Shown here piece after piece: positions 7,982 to 16,588 of a DNA stretch of 55,851 bases. Under the pieces are notes generated by a model. The model was not told the origin of the DNA. It searched no databases and saw only the letters and a list, made by a program, of their open reading frames with translations. This DNA comes from Mesorhizobium sp. (GTDB lineage Bacteria; Pseudomonadota; Alphaproteobacteria; Rhizobiales; Rhizobiaceae), in assembly GCF_024509055.1 (NCBI RefSeq), contig NZ_JANINM010000385.1, forward strand, positions 1 through 55,851, given 5' to 3'. Made by a program: the position numbers and the translations under genes. The stretch's first letter is position 1; every line of letters begins with the position of its first letter.

Positions 7982-8625
7982 CGGCCCTCGCTCCGACAGG
8001 CATCGTTGCGAAACCGCCGACCGCCTTCCCGACCCACGTTACCGACCTACCGGTGGGGACGGTGCTTTGGCGCATTCACGCCGAGAAGCTTGCCGGAGAC
8101 GCGTTCAATCCGGGTTTCGGCGCTTCGCGCTTCGCGCCGATCGGCCCGGTGCGCAAGCGGGTGCCGACGGCCTATGCCGCAGACGGGTTTGAGGCTGCGG
8201 TGTACGATACGATCTTCCACGATCTCGATTCCACGCAGACCTTCAAGACCTTTGCGCTGAGCAGGCTTGCCGATGTTCGCTGCTCGGTACTCCGGGTCGC
8301 CAGCCCGCTGGTGCTTCGCTCCTTTCTCGCGCCCGATCTGATGAAGCTGGGCGTCGCCCGTACCCAGCTGATCGACACGCCCGCGCGCGAATTTCCGGAC
8401 ACGCGGCGCTGGTCTGCGGCACTGCATCGCAAAGACGCCGCCACGCATGGGATGGTCTGGGAGTCTCGCCCCTATCCCTCGTCGCAGGCGATGATGTTGT
8501 TCGGCGATCGCGTGCCGCCTGGTGCGCTAAGCGTGGTCAGCACGTCTGGCATCGATGGTGATCCGGGGCTCGCCATGCGCTTCAAGGCGCTTGCCGATCG
8601 CTCCGGCGTGACCCTTGTCGCGTAA
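7978..8625 (+). CDS. RES-domain toxin (NAD+-degrading)
   Basis: RES-domain proteins of this kind are NAD+ phosphorylases or hydrolases that stop growth by depleting NAD+. The family's conserved Arg appears in GTVLWRIHAEK, the Tyr and Ala-rich helix in AYAADGFEAAVYDTIFHD, and the late conserved segment in GMVWESRPYPSSQAMMLFGDR. At 215 residues the length is slightly above average. The GTG start overlaps the antitoxin stop (GTGA), which is usual for toxin-antitoxin pairs. It appears intact. Confidence 0.85.
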   Translation: MTALAPTGIVAKPPTAFPTHVTDLPVGTVLWRIHAEKLAGDAFNPGFGASRFAPIGPVRKRVPTAYAADGFEAAVYDTIFHDLDSTQTFKTFALSRLADVRCSVLRVASPLVLRSFLAPDLMKLGVARTQLIDTPAREFPDTRRWSAALHRKDAATHGMVWESRPYPSSQAMMLFGDRVPPGALSVVSTSGIDGDPGLAMRFKALADRSGVTLVA

Positions 8626-8910
8626 GATGGGAGCGAAATTTGCGGTAAAATAACGCCGTGCTGACGCTCCCGCAGGTGGGGTATCGTGGTATATGTATCT
8701 CCTAATCGACGCGTAGCGCCGGCTGCCAAGATCAGGAGCACGGGCCGTCGCGTTCCGGCCTCAAGGCCTCGTGTCCGTCACCAAGGTGGCGACCTTAAAA
8801 TCGGATTGGCCTGTGGGCACACATCAAGGCGCGCGCGACACGTAAGTTCTTGCGATCAACCACCGTCTGAGCTCAACTTGCTTCTAAGAATGCATTGAGG
8901 GGGCGAACCA
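8626..8910. other. Gene-free stretch after the RES gene
   Basis: About 285 bp with no supported gene. It precedes a patchwork of gene fragments at 8911-9142. No repeat or RNA gene was recognised. Confidence 0.4.
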
Positions 8911-9159
8911 GTGGCGACGAATCCTTCCGAGAGGGTAGAAGCAGACCGATCTGTGATCCTGCGAGACCTCGCCGAAGACGCCTTGGCGACGTTCGAGCGG
9001 ATCGTCGAGGCGGCTCTAGCTCGACACCGGCGCGTAGCTCGGCGATCTCATCGGATCGCCGCTCAGCACGTTCACCCATCTTCCAGGTGCCTTGACCCAT
9101 TGAAGGAACCACTTCCCCGCCGAGCAATGTCACGTGTTTCATGTGCTTTCGTCCAATGA
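8911..9159 (+). pseudogene. N-terminal gene fragment at a rearrangement junction
   Basis: A GTG-started frame preceded by GAGGGGG. The first roughly 35 codons look coding (VATNPSERVEADRSVILRDL, then EDALATFERIVEAAL). After about position 9016 the frame is the antisense of an aldo/keto reductase remnant on the other strand, so the original gene is cut there. The family of the N-terminal piece is not recognised. Confidence 0.35.
9017..9142 (-). pseudogene. Aldo/keto reductase N-terminal remnant
   Basis: The first 42 codons, MKHVTLLGGEVVPSMGQGTW then KMGERAERRSDEIAELRAGVEL, match the conserved N-terminus of aldo/keto reductases (V-P-x-x-G-Q-G-T-W then the first barrel helix). Downstream the homology stops and unrelated sequence follows, without the catalytic Asp-Tyr-Lys-His tetrad. 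The remnant is downstream of and co-oriented with the TetR gene at 9218-9838, so it may once have been a target or partner gene of that regulator. Confidence 0.7.
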
Positions 9160-9217
9160 GATGAGTTCGACTGTTCGGTCGCGGGAGGCGGATTGGCAGA
9201 TGACCACCATGTAACGA

Positions 9218-9838
9218 TCATATCGCGGCCGGCCATCGATCGAGTGCCATTTTGGCGATGGAGAGCAGTTCGTTGATCGTAGCGCCGTCGCGCGCCTGAA
9301 CGGACATGCCTTCCATGACCGTATTGATGAATTTGCCTAGCACGGCCGGATCGGTGTTGGCCGCAAGCTCGCCCTGCGCGGCGCCGCGTTGCAGACGCTC
9401 GATCAGGAGAGCCTCCGCCGCGATACGCTTGTCGCGCAGCAGGCATTCGATGGCGGCGGACGCCGGCGAAACGGCTGCCGCTGCCGAATACATGAAGCAG
9501 CCGGCCGGCGTTCCAGGTTCCGAGAATGATGACGCCGCTCGTTCCAGCAGGCCTTTGACGGCCTCGTAGGTGGACAACGCCGGATCGTTGATGGGTGAAT
9601 AGAGGTGGACGCTGAACGTCGCGGCGTAGCGCTCGATCACCGCCGCAAACAGCCCCGCCTTGTTGTCAAACGCTGCATAGAGACTGGCAGCGGCGACGCC
9701 AGTCTCCGCCACCAGATCGGCCATCGATGTCGCCTCGTAGCCGCGCTGCCAGAACAGCCGCACCGCCTTGTCGAGCGCAGCGTCAGTGTCGAACACACGA
9801 GGGCGACCTGCGCGGCGACGGGCTTTCGTCTCTGTCAT
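9218..9838 (-). CDS. TetR/AcrR-family transcriptional regulator
   Basis: A 206-residue TetR-family repressor. The N-terminal basic tail (RRRAGRPRVFD) and the helix-turn-helix (TSMADLVAETGVAAASLYAAFDNKAGL) are typical. The C-terminal ligand domain contains PAGCFMYSAAAAVSP, a feature of the subgroup with TetR_C_33-like domains that often control short-chain or zinc-independent oxidoreductases. It is divergent from the MDR dehydrogenase at 9935, with two GAACGATC boxes in the 96-bp gap, so it probably represses that gene and itself in response to an electrophilic or quinone-type ligand. Confidence 0.9.
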   Translation of the reverse strand: MTETKARRRAGRPRVFDTDAALDKAVRLFWQRGYEATSMADLVAETGVAAASLYAAFDNKAGLFAAVIERYAATFSVHLYSPINDPALSTYEAVKGLLERAASSFSEPGTPAGCFMYSAAAAVSPASAAIECLLRDKRIAAEALLIERLQRGAAQGELAANTDPAVLGKFINTVMEGMSVQARDGATINELLSIAKMALDRWPAAI

Positions 9839-9855
9839 CTTTCGTGCACGATATG

Positions 9856-9911
9856 GAACGATCGATAAATAATATCTTGAAACGGGTGGTCCGTCTCCTT
9901 ACAGAACGATC
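9856..9911. promoter_or_regulatory. Putative TetR operator region
   Basis: Two direct copies of GAACGATC, at 9856-9863 and 9904-9911, lie between the divergent tetR and MDR genes. Each is embedded in a near-palindrome (for example GAACGATCATTC). This fits a regulator binding both promoters. Inference from pattern and position. Confidence 0.5.
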
Positions 9912-9934
9912 ATTCAATAATCAAGGATTTTACA

Positions 9935-10924
9935 ATGAGCCGCATCGTCCGCATCCACGAATATGGCGACGCCAGCGTCCTCAGGATTGAAGATGTGGCA
10001 GTCCCCGCGCCCGCGGCCGACGAAGTGCAGATCGCGGTGAAGGCGATAGGCATAAACCGCGCCGAGGTGATGTTCCGCAACCATGCCTACCTTCAGGAAG
10101 CCGAGTTCCCGAGCCGCCTTGGCTATGAGGCTGCCGGCACTGTCGTTACGGTCGGCGCGGACGTGACCGGGTTTGCGGAAGGCGAAGCCGTCAGCGTCAT
10201 CCCCCCGCTCGATATCGCGCGCTGGGGCACTTATGGCGAGGTCGCCAACGTGCCCGCCCGCCTCGTCGTCAAGCATCCGGTGGCGCTGACGTTCGAGGAA
10301 GCGGCGGCCGTGTGGATGCAGTATGTCACCGCCTGGGGTGCGCTGGTGGAGCAGGCGAAACTCGGCGAGGGCGATTTCGTCATCGTCACTGCTGCCTCCA
10401 GCAGCGTCGGCCTTGCTGCCTTCCAGATTGCGCGGATGGTCGGCGCGACGGTAATCGCGACGACGCGTACCGGCGCCAAGCGCCAGGCCCTGATCGATGC
10501 CGGTGCACATCATGTCGTCGCGACCGGGGAAGAGGATCTGGTAGCGAGGGTGATGGAGATAACCGATGGTCAGGGTGCGCGCGTGGTGCTCGATCCGGTC
10601 GGAGGCCCGTCGTTCGAGCCGCTGACCGAGAGCATGGCACGCGGCGGCATCCTGCTCGAATATGGCGCGCTCAGCGGCGAACCGACGCCGTTCCCGTTGT
10701 TCTCCGTGCTGGGCAAGAGTCTCACGCTCAAGGGGTATCTCTACAGCGAGATCGTCTCGGACGATGCCGCCCTCGATCGCGCCAAGGCGTTCATCGTGGC
10801 GGGTCTGGAATCGGGCGCGCTCAAGCCGCGGATCGCGCGCACTTTCCCGCTCGACGCGATCCAGGACGCTCACCGCTTCCTCGAATCGAACGACCAGGTC
10901 GGCAAGGTCGTCGTTACGGTCTGA
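9935..10924 (+). CDS. MDR-family (quinone oxidoreductase-like) dehydrogenase
   Basis: A 329-residue medium-chain dehydrogenase/reductase. The N-terminal GroES-like part includes IGINRAEVMFR and GYEAAGTVVTVG. The Rossmann cofactor site is TAASSSVGLAAFQIAR, the Ala-x-x-Ser-Val-Gly form typical of zinc-free NADPH:quinone oxidoreductases. No catalytic zinc Cys/His set and no structural four-Cys zinc loop is seen. Probable role: NADPH-dependent reduction of quinones or enones. It is divergent from the TetR repressor at 9218, which probably controls it. The true substrate cannot be told from sequence. Confidence 0.88.
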   Translation: MSRIVRIHEYGDASVLRIEDVAVPAPAADEVQIAVKAIGINRAEVMFRNHAYLQEAEFPSRLGYEAAGTVVTVGADVTGFAEGEAVSVIPPLDIARWGTYGEVANVPARLVVKHPVALTFEEAAAVWMQYVTAWGALVEQAKLGEGDFVIVTAASSSVGLAAFQIARMVGATVIATTRTGAKRQALIDAGAHHVVATGEEDLVARVMEITDGQGARVVLDPVGGPSFEPLTESMARGGILLEYGALSGEPTPFPLFSVLGKSLTLKGYLYSEIVSDDAALDRAKAFIVAGLESGALKPRIARTFPLDAIQDAHRFLESNDQVGKVVVTV

Positions 10925-10935
10925 CCTGCATACCG

Positions 10936-10959
10936 GGGGGAGTGAGCGATCGCTCCCCC
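10936..10959 (+). terminator. Hairpin after the MDR gene
   Basis: GGGGGAG, loop TGAGCGATCG, CTCCCCC, starting 12 bp after the MDR stop. An inner palindrome, GAGCGATCGCTC, offers an alternative fold. It probably ends the MDR transcript ahead of the formaldehyde dehydrogenase gene. There is no long T tract. Confidence 0.5.
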
Positions 10960-10974
10960 ACGAATTTGCGCTGA

Positions 10975-12135
<1,161 letters not shown>

Positions 12136-12183
12136 CCCGCCGATCCGAAGCGGCGCGAGGCGCTCGGATCGACAACTCGGCCG

Positions 12184-12212
12184 TCATCATGGCCCGACCC
12201 CGGCCATGATGA
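12184..12212 (+). terminator. Hairpin after frmA
   Basis: A perfect 11-bp inverted repeat, TCATCATGGCC / GGCCATGATGA, with a 7-base loop, 48 bp after the frmA stop. A strong stem, but followed by AGCGCGCT rather than T residues, so either a Rho-assisted terminator or an mRNA 3' stabiliser. Confidence 0.5.
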
Positions 12213-12529
12213 AGCGCGCTCTGGCAAATGGGCAACGCGTCGCGATGCGGTAACAAGCGCCGAAGTACGGTCGTTACATGCCGATAGCGGCACGGACCAG
12301 GGCCGCCCAGCCCAGGCGCTTACCAGCGGAGTGTGTGTGGCCTCGTCGCGCGACCCAACAGGGAAAATGGTTTTATCGTAACCTTTGTCCACTGCTGGAA
12401 AAATACTTCAAAGGTGCCGAATATCGGGCCAGCCTGACCTTTGGATGTATTGAGTCGGAAAAGCATTCATCTGTTCCCCGACTGTGATGAACCACGGGCC
12501 GCACGGGCGGATAGGGCAGGAAGACTGAA
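12213..12529. other. Gene-free stretch between frmA and the uvrA remnant
   Basis: About 317 bp with no supported coding sequence. The second half (12360-12480) is more A+T-rich than its surroundings. It may hold the promoter of the truncated uvrA-like gene. Nothing further recognised. Confidence 0.35.
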
Positions 12530-12793
12530 TTGAAGAGCAAGGATATTCACGCGACGACGCCGGCCACCGATCATGGGCATACGGGGCTGCCCGCTTGCGT
12601 GCAGGTTCGCGGCGCGCGCCAGAATAACCTCAAAAATATTGACGTCGATGTACCGCGCGACGCCTTCGTGGTGTTCACCGGCATATCGGGCTCGGGCAAG
12701 TCATCGCTCGCGTTCGGCACCCTCCCGCGAACGAATGGTGCCGTCACGTCGCGACCCATCAACGGCGCCTTATCGTTAAATTCAGAGATATGA
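12530..12793 (+). pseudogene. uvrA: Truncated uvrA-like gene (N-terminus only)
   Basis: Starts TTG at 12530. It encodes the N-terminal segment of a UvrA-type excinuclease ABC subunit [21 protein letters not shown], then [20 protein letters not shown] with a complete Walker A (GISGSGKSS). After FGTL (about 12724) homology stops abruptly, where UvrA proteins continue with YAEAQRRY-like residues, and the frame closes after 23 unrelated codons. More than 700 residues are missing. The gene was cut by a deletion or insertion whose other side is the unrelated sequence to 12940. Not functional. Confidence 0.85.
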
Positions 12794-12808
12794 TAAGTGC
12801 AGAAGACA

Positions 12809-12834
12809 AGGTCATCCACTATTGCGGATGACCT
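12809..12834. terminator. Hairpin between uvrA remnant and monooxygenase gene
   Basis: AGGTCATCC, loop ACTATTGC, GGATGACCT: a perfect 9-bp stem. It lies between the plus-strand uvrA remnant and the minus-strand gene ending at 12942, a position suited to a bidirectional terminator. Confidence 0.5.
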
Positions 12835-12941
12835 GCCATATTCATCTATTCATTTCCCGATACGGCCGGGCCACCCATTCCGGATAGAAACACGAACCTT
12901 ACCCTGCAGTCAGACAGCAGCTTAGGGTGCCGACCGCTCGG

Positions 12942-13235
12942 CTATTTCGCGGCCAGCAGGGTGAACTTGTGAATTTGCGGCGGTTCAGAAAAAAGTTCTT
13001 CTGCCTTGTCCATCAGTGCGGCGGCAACCTTGCCGTCGAGATGGGCTTGCCGATCCTCCTCTGTGTCGAACGTATCGAAGATCGCGTACGCACCGGGACC
13101 TTCCTCGATCGCATACCAGGTCAGAGTGCCCGCCTCAGCTTGAACGAGCGGCAATGCCGAGGTCAGGAAATTGGCGACATCACGCTCTTTTCCGGGCTTG
13201 GCCTTCAGTGGTACATACAGGGCAAGTTTGGGCAT
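12942..13235 (-). CDS. ABM-domain monooxygenase (quinol monooxygenase-like)
   Basis: A 97-residue dimeric alpha-beta barrel protein of the antibiotic biosynthesis monooxygenase (ABM/YgiN) family. The family pattern is clear: a first strand (PKLALYVPLKAKPGKERDVA), AGTLTWYAIEEGPGAYAIFD in the middle, and DRQAHLDGKVAAALMDKAEEL at the end. YgiN-like members oxidise quinols or act with quinone reductases. A ribosome site (GAGGAGT) lies upstream. It is in the same direction as the SDR gene at 13347, 111 bp away, so it may be part of the same transcript. Confidence 0.85.
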   Translation of the reverse strand: MPKLALYVPLKAKPGKERDVANFLTSALPLVQAEAGTLTWYAIEEGPGAYAIFDTFDTEEDRQAHLDGKVAAALMDKAEELFSEPPQIHKFTLLAAK

Positions 13236-13346
13236 AAATGACTCCTCAAGTGAAACCGACAGTCATTATTCGGCAGAGTAACGGAAGAGCGGGCCGCTAC
13301 GTTCCCCATGAGGCGGAGCAAACGCGGCCCCGCCTCCTCGTCGAAA

Positions 13347-14087
13347 TCAGAACTGCTGTGCGGTCGGCCGGATGACGATCGCGTTGACGTCGACGTCATC
13401 AGGTTGTTCGACAGCGAACGCGATAGCACGCGCCACCGATGCCGCCGGGATGGCCTGCTTGTAGAAGTCCAGCACCGTCTCAGCAGCCGTACCCGACGTC
13501 GTGAACTTCAGGTCGCTCTCGACGGCTCCGGGCTCGATCGACGTGACGCGGACCTTCTCGCCCACCTCCTGGCGAAGACCTTCGCTGATCGCGCTGACGG
13601 CGAACTTGGTGCCGGAATAGACCGTGCCGCCCGGGGCGAAGACCTTGATGCCGGCGACCGAACTCAGGTTGATGATGTGGCCGCTGCCCTGCTCCAGGAA
13701 GCCGGGAAGAGCCGCGGCGATGCCGTAGAGCGTGCCCTTCAAATTGACGTCGATCATCTGGTCCCACTCGTCGGTGTTGACCTCGGCCATCGGACGGATC
13801 GGCATCAGACCGGCGTTGTTGATCAGTACGTCGAGACGGCCGAAGTCGGCGACGATCGCGGCGACGACGGTCTGGACCGCCGACTTGTCGGTGACGTCGA
13901 GCGCATAGGCGCGTGCCGTTCCGCCGTTCTCGGCGATCTGCGCGACGACCTCGTCGAGCTTGTCCTTGCGCCGTGCGGCGATGGCGACCTTCGCACCGCG
14001 TTCGGCGAGAAGACGCGCGGTCTCGGCGCCGATGCCGGTGCTCCCGCCGGTGATGAGAACAACCTTGCCTTCGATACCTTTGGTCAT
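13347..14087 (-). CDS. Short-chain dehydrogenase/reductase (SDR)
   Basis: A 246-residue classical SDR. The cofactor loop is TGGSTGIG (residues about 14-21), with RRKDKL after the second strand suggesting NADPH preference. The NNAG motif, catalytic Ser in LSSVAG and the YSGTK active-site Tyr-Lys pair are all present. Substrate unknown. It lies in a minus-strand cluster with a small protein, two ABM proteins and a DJ-1/PfpI protein, all plausible stress or electrophile-detoxification genes, probably controlled by the divergent LysR regulator at 15569. Confidence 0.92.
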   Translation of the reverse strand: MTKGIEGKVVLITGGSTGIGAETARLLAERGAKVAIAARRKDKLDEVVAQIAENGGTARAYALDVTDKSAVQTVVAAIVADFGRLDVLINNAGLMPIRPMAEVNTDEWDQMIDVNLKGTLYGIAAALPGFLEQGSGHIINLSSVAGIKVFAPGGTVYSGTKFAVSAISEGLRQEVGEKVRVTSIEPGAVESDLKFTTSGTAAETVLDFYKQAIPAASVARAIAFAVEQPDDVDVNAIVIRPTAQQF

Positions 14088-14105
14088 GACTGTGTTTCCT
14101 TCACT

Positions 14106-14282
14106 TCAGATGTTGATTTTTCGCTGCGTCGCGGCCCCGCGCCAGCGGTAGCCGCGTGGATGAACGAGGCCGATAAGGCCCGCGCGAAGCGCAGGTGCCA
14201 ACAGGCCGATCATCCGCAGCTCCTCTATGTAGAACGGTTGTGCCAGCAGCGCCGACCCCACCCATTCTTTAAGCTTGCCCAT
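14106..14282 (-). CDS. Small hypothetical protein (58 aa)
   Basis: A short frame between an ABM gene and the SDR gene in the same direction, with 10 and 18 bp on either side, so it would fill the only gap in the operon. ATG at 14282 is preceded by AAGGG at good distance. The product begins MGKLKEWVGSALLAQPFYIE and ends in a basic tail (HPRGYRWRGAATQRK). No family recognised. Support is positional plus a ribosome site. Confidence 0.5.
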   Translation of the reverse strand: MGKLKEWVGSALLAQPFYIEELRMIGLLAPALRAGLIGLVHPRGYRWRGAATQRKINI

Positions 14283-14292
14283 GGCAGCACCC

Positions 14293-14589
14293 TTAGGTCG
14301 CGGAGACGGGGTTGAGGACAAACGTGGCGCGCTCGGCCAGATCGCCGATCTGAGAGAGGTAGTTTTGGAAGTGGGGCGTCGCGCGGTGGGCGGTAACCGC
14401 ATCCGCGTCCGCGTACAGCTCGTCGAGGACGAAGCGGTTCGGATCGCTCTGGTCCTGCCAGAGATCGTAGCGCAAATTGCCCGGTTCGGCACGGCTTGGC
14501 TTTAGCATGGCGTCGAGCAGAGCGCGCAGGCGGTCGACGGTATCCGCACGGGCGGTTAGGACGGCGACGATCTTCACGTTGGCGGTCAT
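14293..14589 (-). CDS. ABM-domain monooxygenase (second copy)
   Basis: A 98-residue YgiN-like ABM protein: MTANVKIVAVLTARADTVDR at the start, PSRAEPGNLRYDLWQDQSDP in the core, then FVLDELYADADAVTAHRATP and HFQNYL, all classic family segments. ATG 14589 is chosen as it matches the family N-terminus; upstream in-frame codons add nonconserved residues. Only distantly like the copy at 12942, so not a recent duplicate. Probably acts on quinols or aldehyde-derived enols with the neighbouring reductases. Confidence 0.88.
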   Translation of the reverse strand: MTANVKIVAVLTARADTVDRLRALLDAMLKPSRAEPGNLRYDLWQDQSDPNRFVLDELYADADAVTAHRATPHFQNYLSQIGDLAERATFVLNPVSAT

Positions 14590-14660
14590 GGCACCATATC
14601 CTGTCCTGGTTATATCCGAAGCGGGGCGCATCCTGAGCGCCCCGCCCGTCATCCTGGTAC

Positions 14661-15455
14661 TCACGCAGCGGCGCGATCGAGGGCTTCGATCAAAGCGTCG
14701 GCCATGGCTTGGTCCGACGCCGGATTCTGACCCGTGATCAGCTCCCGGTCCACGACGACATTCGAAGCGAAGTTCTTGTCGGTGACAGAGACGTCGCCAC
14801 CGGCCGACCGCAGCGCCTTTTCCATGTCGAAGAAGAGCTCGCCCTTCAGCACTTGCTCCTCAGCGATCTTCTCCTCGCTCGCCGAGAAGACGGTCATGCG
14901 GTAGCCTGAGTAGATCCAGTCTCGCGCCAGGTCGGCCGCCCCGGCGTCATCGCCTTCCTCCAGCGCCTTGCGGAAGGCCGGAGCATCGTCGAGCGTAGAA
15001 ACAACGACCACCGGTCCGTGGCAGAGGAGCGCGGTCGGCTTGGCCGCCGCGTGGAAGTGACGGAGGATCGTGCCCGCATCGCGGTCCTGCATCAGATCGA
15101 CGATGGGCGCGTGACCTCCCGGCACGAACACGCCAACGAAGCCGTCCAGACCCTCGTCGACGACCGATTTCAGCGTGCGGACGTCGTTCATGGCCGGGTG
15201 GCTGGCGAAGAAGTCCTTGGCGCGCTGGTATGCCGCCTCATCACCGCCAAAGTGGTCCTTCGTGTCGGAACCGGCATCGATGTGCGGCTTGGTCCCATTG
15301 GGCGTAGCGAGAACAATATCATAGCCGGCGTCGAGCAGTGCCAGCGCGGGGACTGCCGTTTCGTTGAGATACTGACCGACCGTTGCGGTACTGCCGCCAC
15401 GCAGACCGAGCTGTGTCGCGTTCGATCCAAGAACGAGAACCTGACCCTTGCTCAT
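14661..15455 (-). CDS. DJ-1/PfpI-family protein (HchA-like)
   Basis: A 264-residue member of the DJ-1/PfpI (type 1 glutamine amidotransferase-like) superfamily, in the size range of Hsp31/HchA-type glyoxalase III and protein deglycase. The nucleophile elbow is ALLCHGPVVVVST with the reactive Cys followed by His. FVPGGHAPIVDL and the N-terminal segment (VPALALLDAGYDIVLATPNG) are conserved. Start: ATG 15455, preceded by GGAGG at five bases; a second ATG at 15467 lies before the ribosome site. Probable role: removal of methylglyoxal or other reactive aldehydes. Divergent from a LysR regulator. Confidence 0.87.
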   Translation of the reverse strand: MSKGQVLVLGSNATQLGLRGGSTATVGQYLNETAVPALALLDAGYDIVLATPNGTKPHIDAGSDTKDHFGGDEAAYQRAKDFFASHPAMNDVRTLKSVVDEGLDGFVGVFVPGGHAPIVDLMQDRDAGTILRHFHAAAKPTALLCHGPVVVVSTLDDAPAFRKALEEGDDAGAADLARDWIYSGYRMTVFSASEEKIAEEQVLKGELFFDMEKALRSAGGDVSVTDKNFASNVVVDRELITGQNPASDQAMADALIEALDRAAA

Positions 15456-15538
15456 CTGAACCTCCATGTTCGCGGCGCCCGTCGCCGATGGATGGGAAAT
15501 GGGCCTAGTTGATATATTCTAGAAGTTTATCTTTCTAA

Positions 15539-15558
15539 TGTCAGATATACGTCTGACA
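15539..15558. promoter_or_regulatory. LysR operator between DJ-1 gene and lysR
   Basis: A perfect inverted repeat, TGTCAGA TATACG TCTGACA, 10 bp before the lysR start and 83 bp before the DJ-1 gene. A second weaker dyad, TAGAA...TTCTA, lies just to the left. LysR-type proteins bind dyads in such divergent promoters, activating one side and repressing their own gene. Confidence 0.65.
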
Positions 15559-15568
15559 GGATGACTGC

Positions 15569-16504
15569 GTGCGCTACGATCTGAACCTGCTGCCGATCTT
15601 CGTGGCGTTGATGGAGGAGCGCAGCGTCACGCGGGCCGCCGAGCGAATGGGCATGACACAGCCCGCCCTGTCTAATGCCCTATCGCGTCTACGACTGATG
15701 CTTCAGGACCAACTGTTCGTCCGCGAGCGCTACGGCATCCAGCCGACCCCGATCGCGCTTGAACTCTCACCGCTGATCGCCGAGGCACTCGCGCAGCTTG
15801 ACGACGCGGTCCTCGGTCAGCAGGCCTTCGATCCCGCACAGGCCGAACGGCTCTTCACCATCGCGCCGAACGGCTATGTCGAGTTCGTCCTGGTCCCCGC
15901 TGTCGTGGCGCGCCTGGAGAAGGTCGCGCCCGGCATCAAGCTCCGCCTGACGCCCTACGGCAACGATCTTGTGGAAACAGGCGTCGTGTCGGGCACGACG
16001 GCGCTCGTGCTGGGCCGCATCGTCGATCCGCCCGACAACCTCGTCGTCCAGCACCTGATGGACGAAGGGCTCGCCTGCGCCGTCCGCGCCGACCATCCGG
16101 GCGTCGGCGATGCCATGACGCGCGAGCAGTTCGAGGCGATGAAGCACGTCAACATCGTGCCGCCCGGACGGATGCGCGCCGGGCTGTTCCAGGCGCTGGC
16201 GCAACAGCAGCTGAAGCGCGACGTCGCAATCTCCGTGACAAACTTCTTCGCGGTAGCCGAGATGGTGGCGGTGACCGACTATTGCGCCACCTTGCCCTCG
16301 CTCATCTGCAGGCGGCTGATGCACGACCCCCGGCTGAAGATCCTGCCGGCTCCGGTCGACCTTGGCAGCTTTCCCGTGGAAATGGCTTGGCACGTCCGCT
16401 ATCGGCATGATCCCGCACACCGCTGGCTACGGGCGCTGATCGGCGCGGTCATCACTGACCTCACGGGGAAGACGGCAGCGGCAGCCACGCCGTCGCCAGC
16501 CTGA
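15569..16504 (+). CDS. LysR-family regulator (NodD/LinR-like)
   Basis: A 311-residue LysR-type regulator. The HTH at residues about 18-45 (RSVTRAAERMGMTQPALSNALSRLR) begins after RYDLNLLPIFVALMEE, the N-terminus typical of the NodD/NahR/LinR subgroup that respond to aromatic or chlorinated ligands. The C-terminal effector domain is complete. GTG 15569 is used as the start. It is divergent from the DJ-1, ABM and SDR cluster and upstream of an MDR gene (16589), so it is the probable controller of either or both. A 20-bp dyad lies just before its start. Confidence 0.93.
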   Translation: MRYDLNLLPIFVALMEERSVTRAAERMGMTQPALSNALSRLRLMLQDQLFVRERYGIQPTPIALELSPLIAEALAQLDDAVLGQQAFDPAQAERLFTIAPNGYVEFVLVPAVVARLEKVAPGIKLRLTPYGNDLVETGVVSGTTALVLGRIVDPPDNLVVQHLMDEGLACAVRADHPGVGDAMTREQFEAMKHVNIVPPGRMRAGLFQALAQQQLKRDVAISVTNFFAVAEMVAVTDYCATLPSLICRRLMHDPRLKILPAPVDLGSFPVEMAWHVRYRHDPAHRWLRALIGAVITDLTGKTAAAATPSPA

Positions 16505-16588
16505 GGACGATGTCGAACCGCGACGTCGCTTGTGCGTATCCCGTAGGTAACAAAATTCGCTATATAGCCTCTGACGATAGGATTTATC

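Noticed and set aside
8047..8448. Minus-strand frame within the RES gene
   Set aside because: The RES gene is supported by motifs and by its overlap with the antitoxin gene; the opposite frame has no support.
12278..12487. Short plus-strand frame between frmA and the uvrA remnant
   Set aside because: No ribosome site, mixed composition and no recognisable segment; treated as non-coding.
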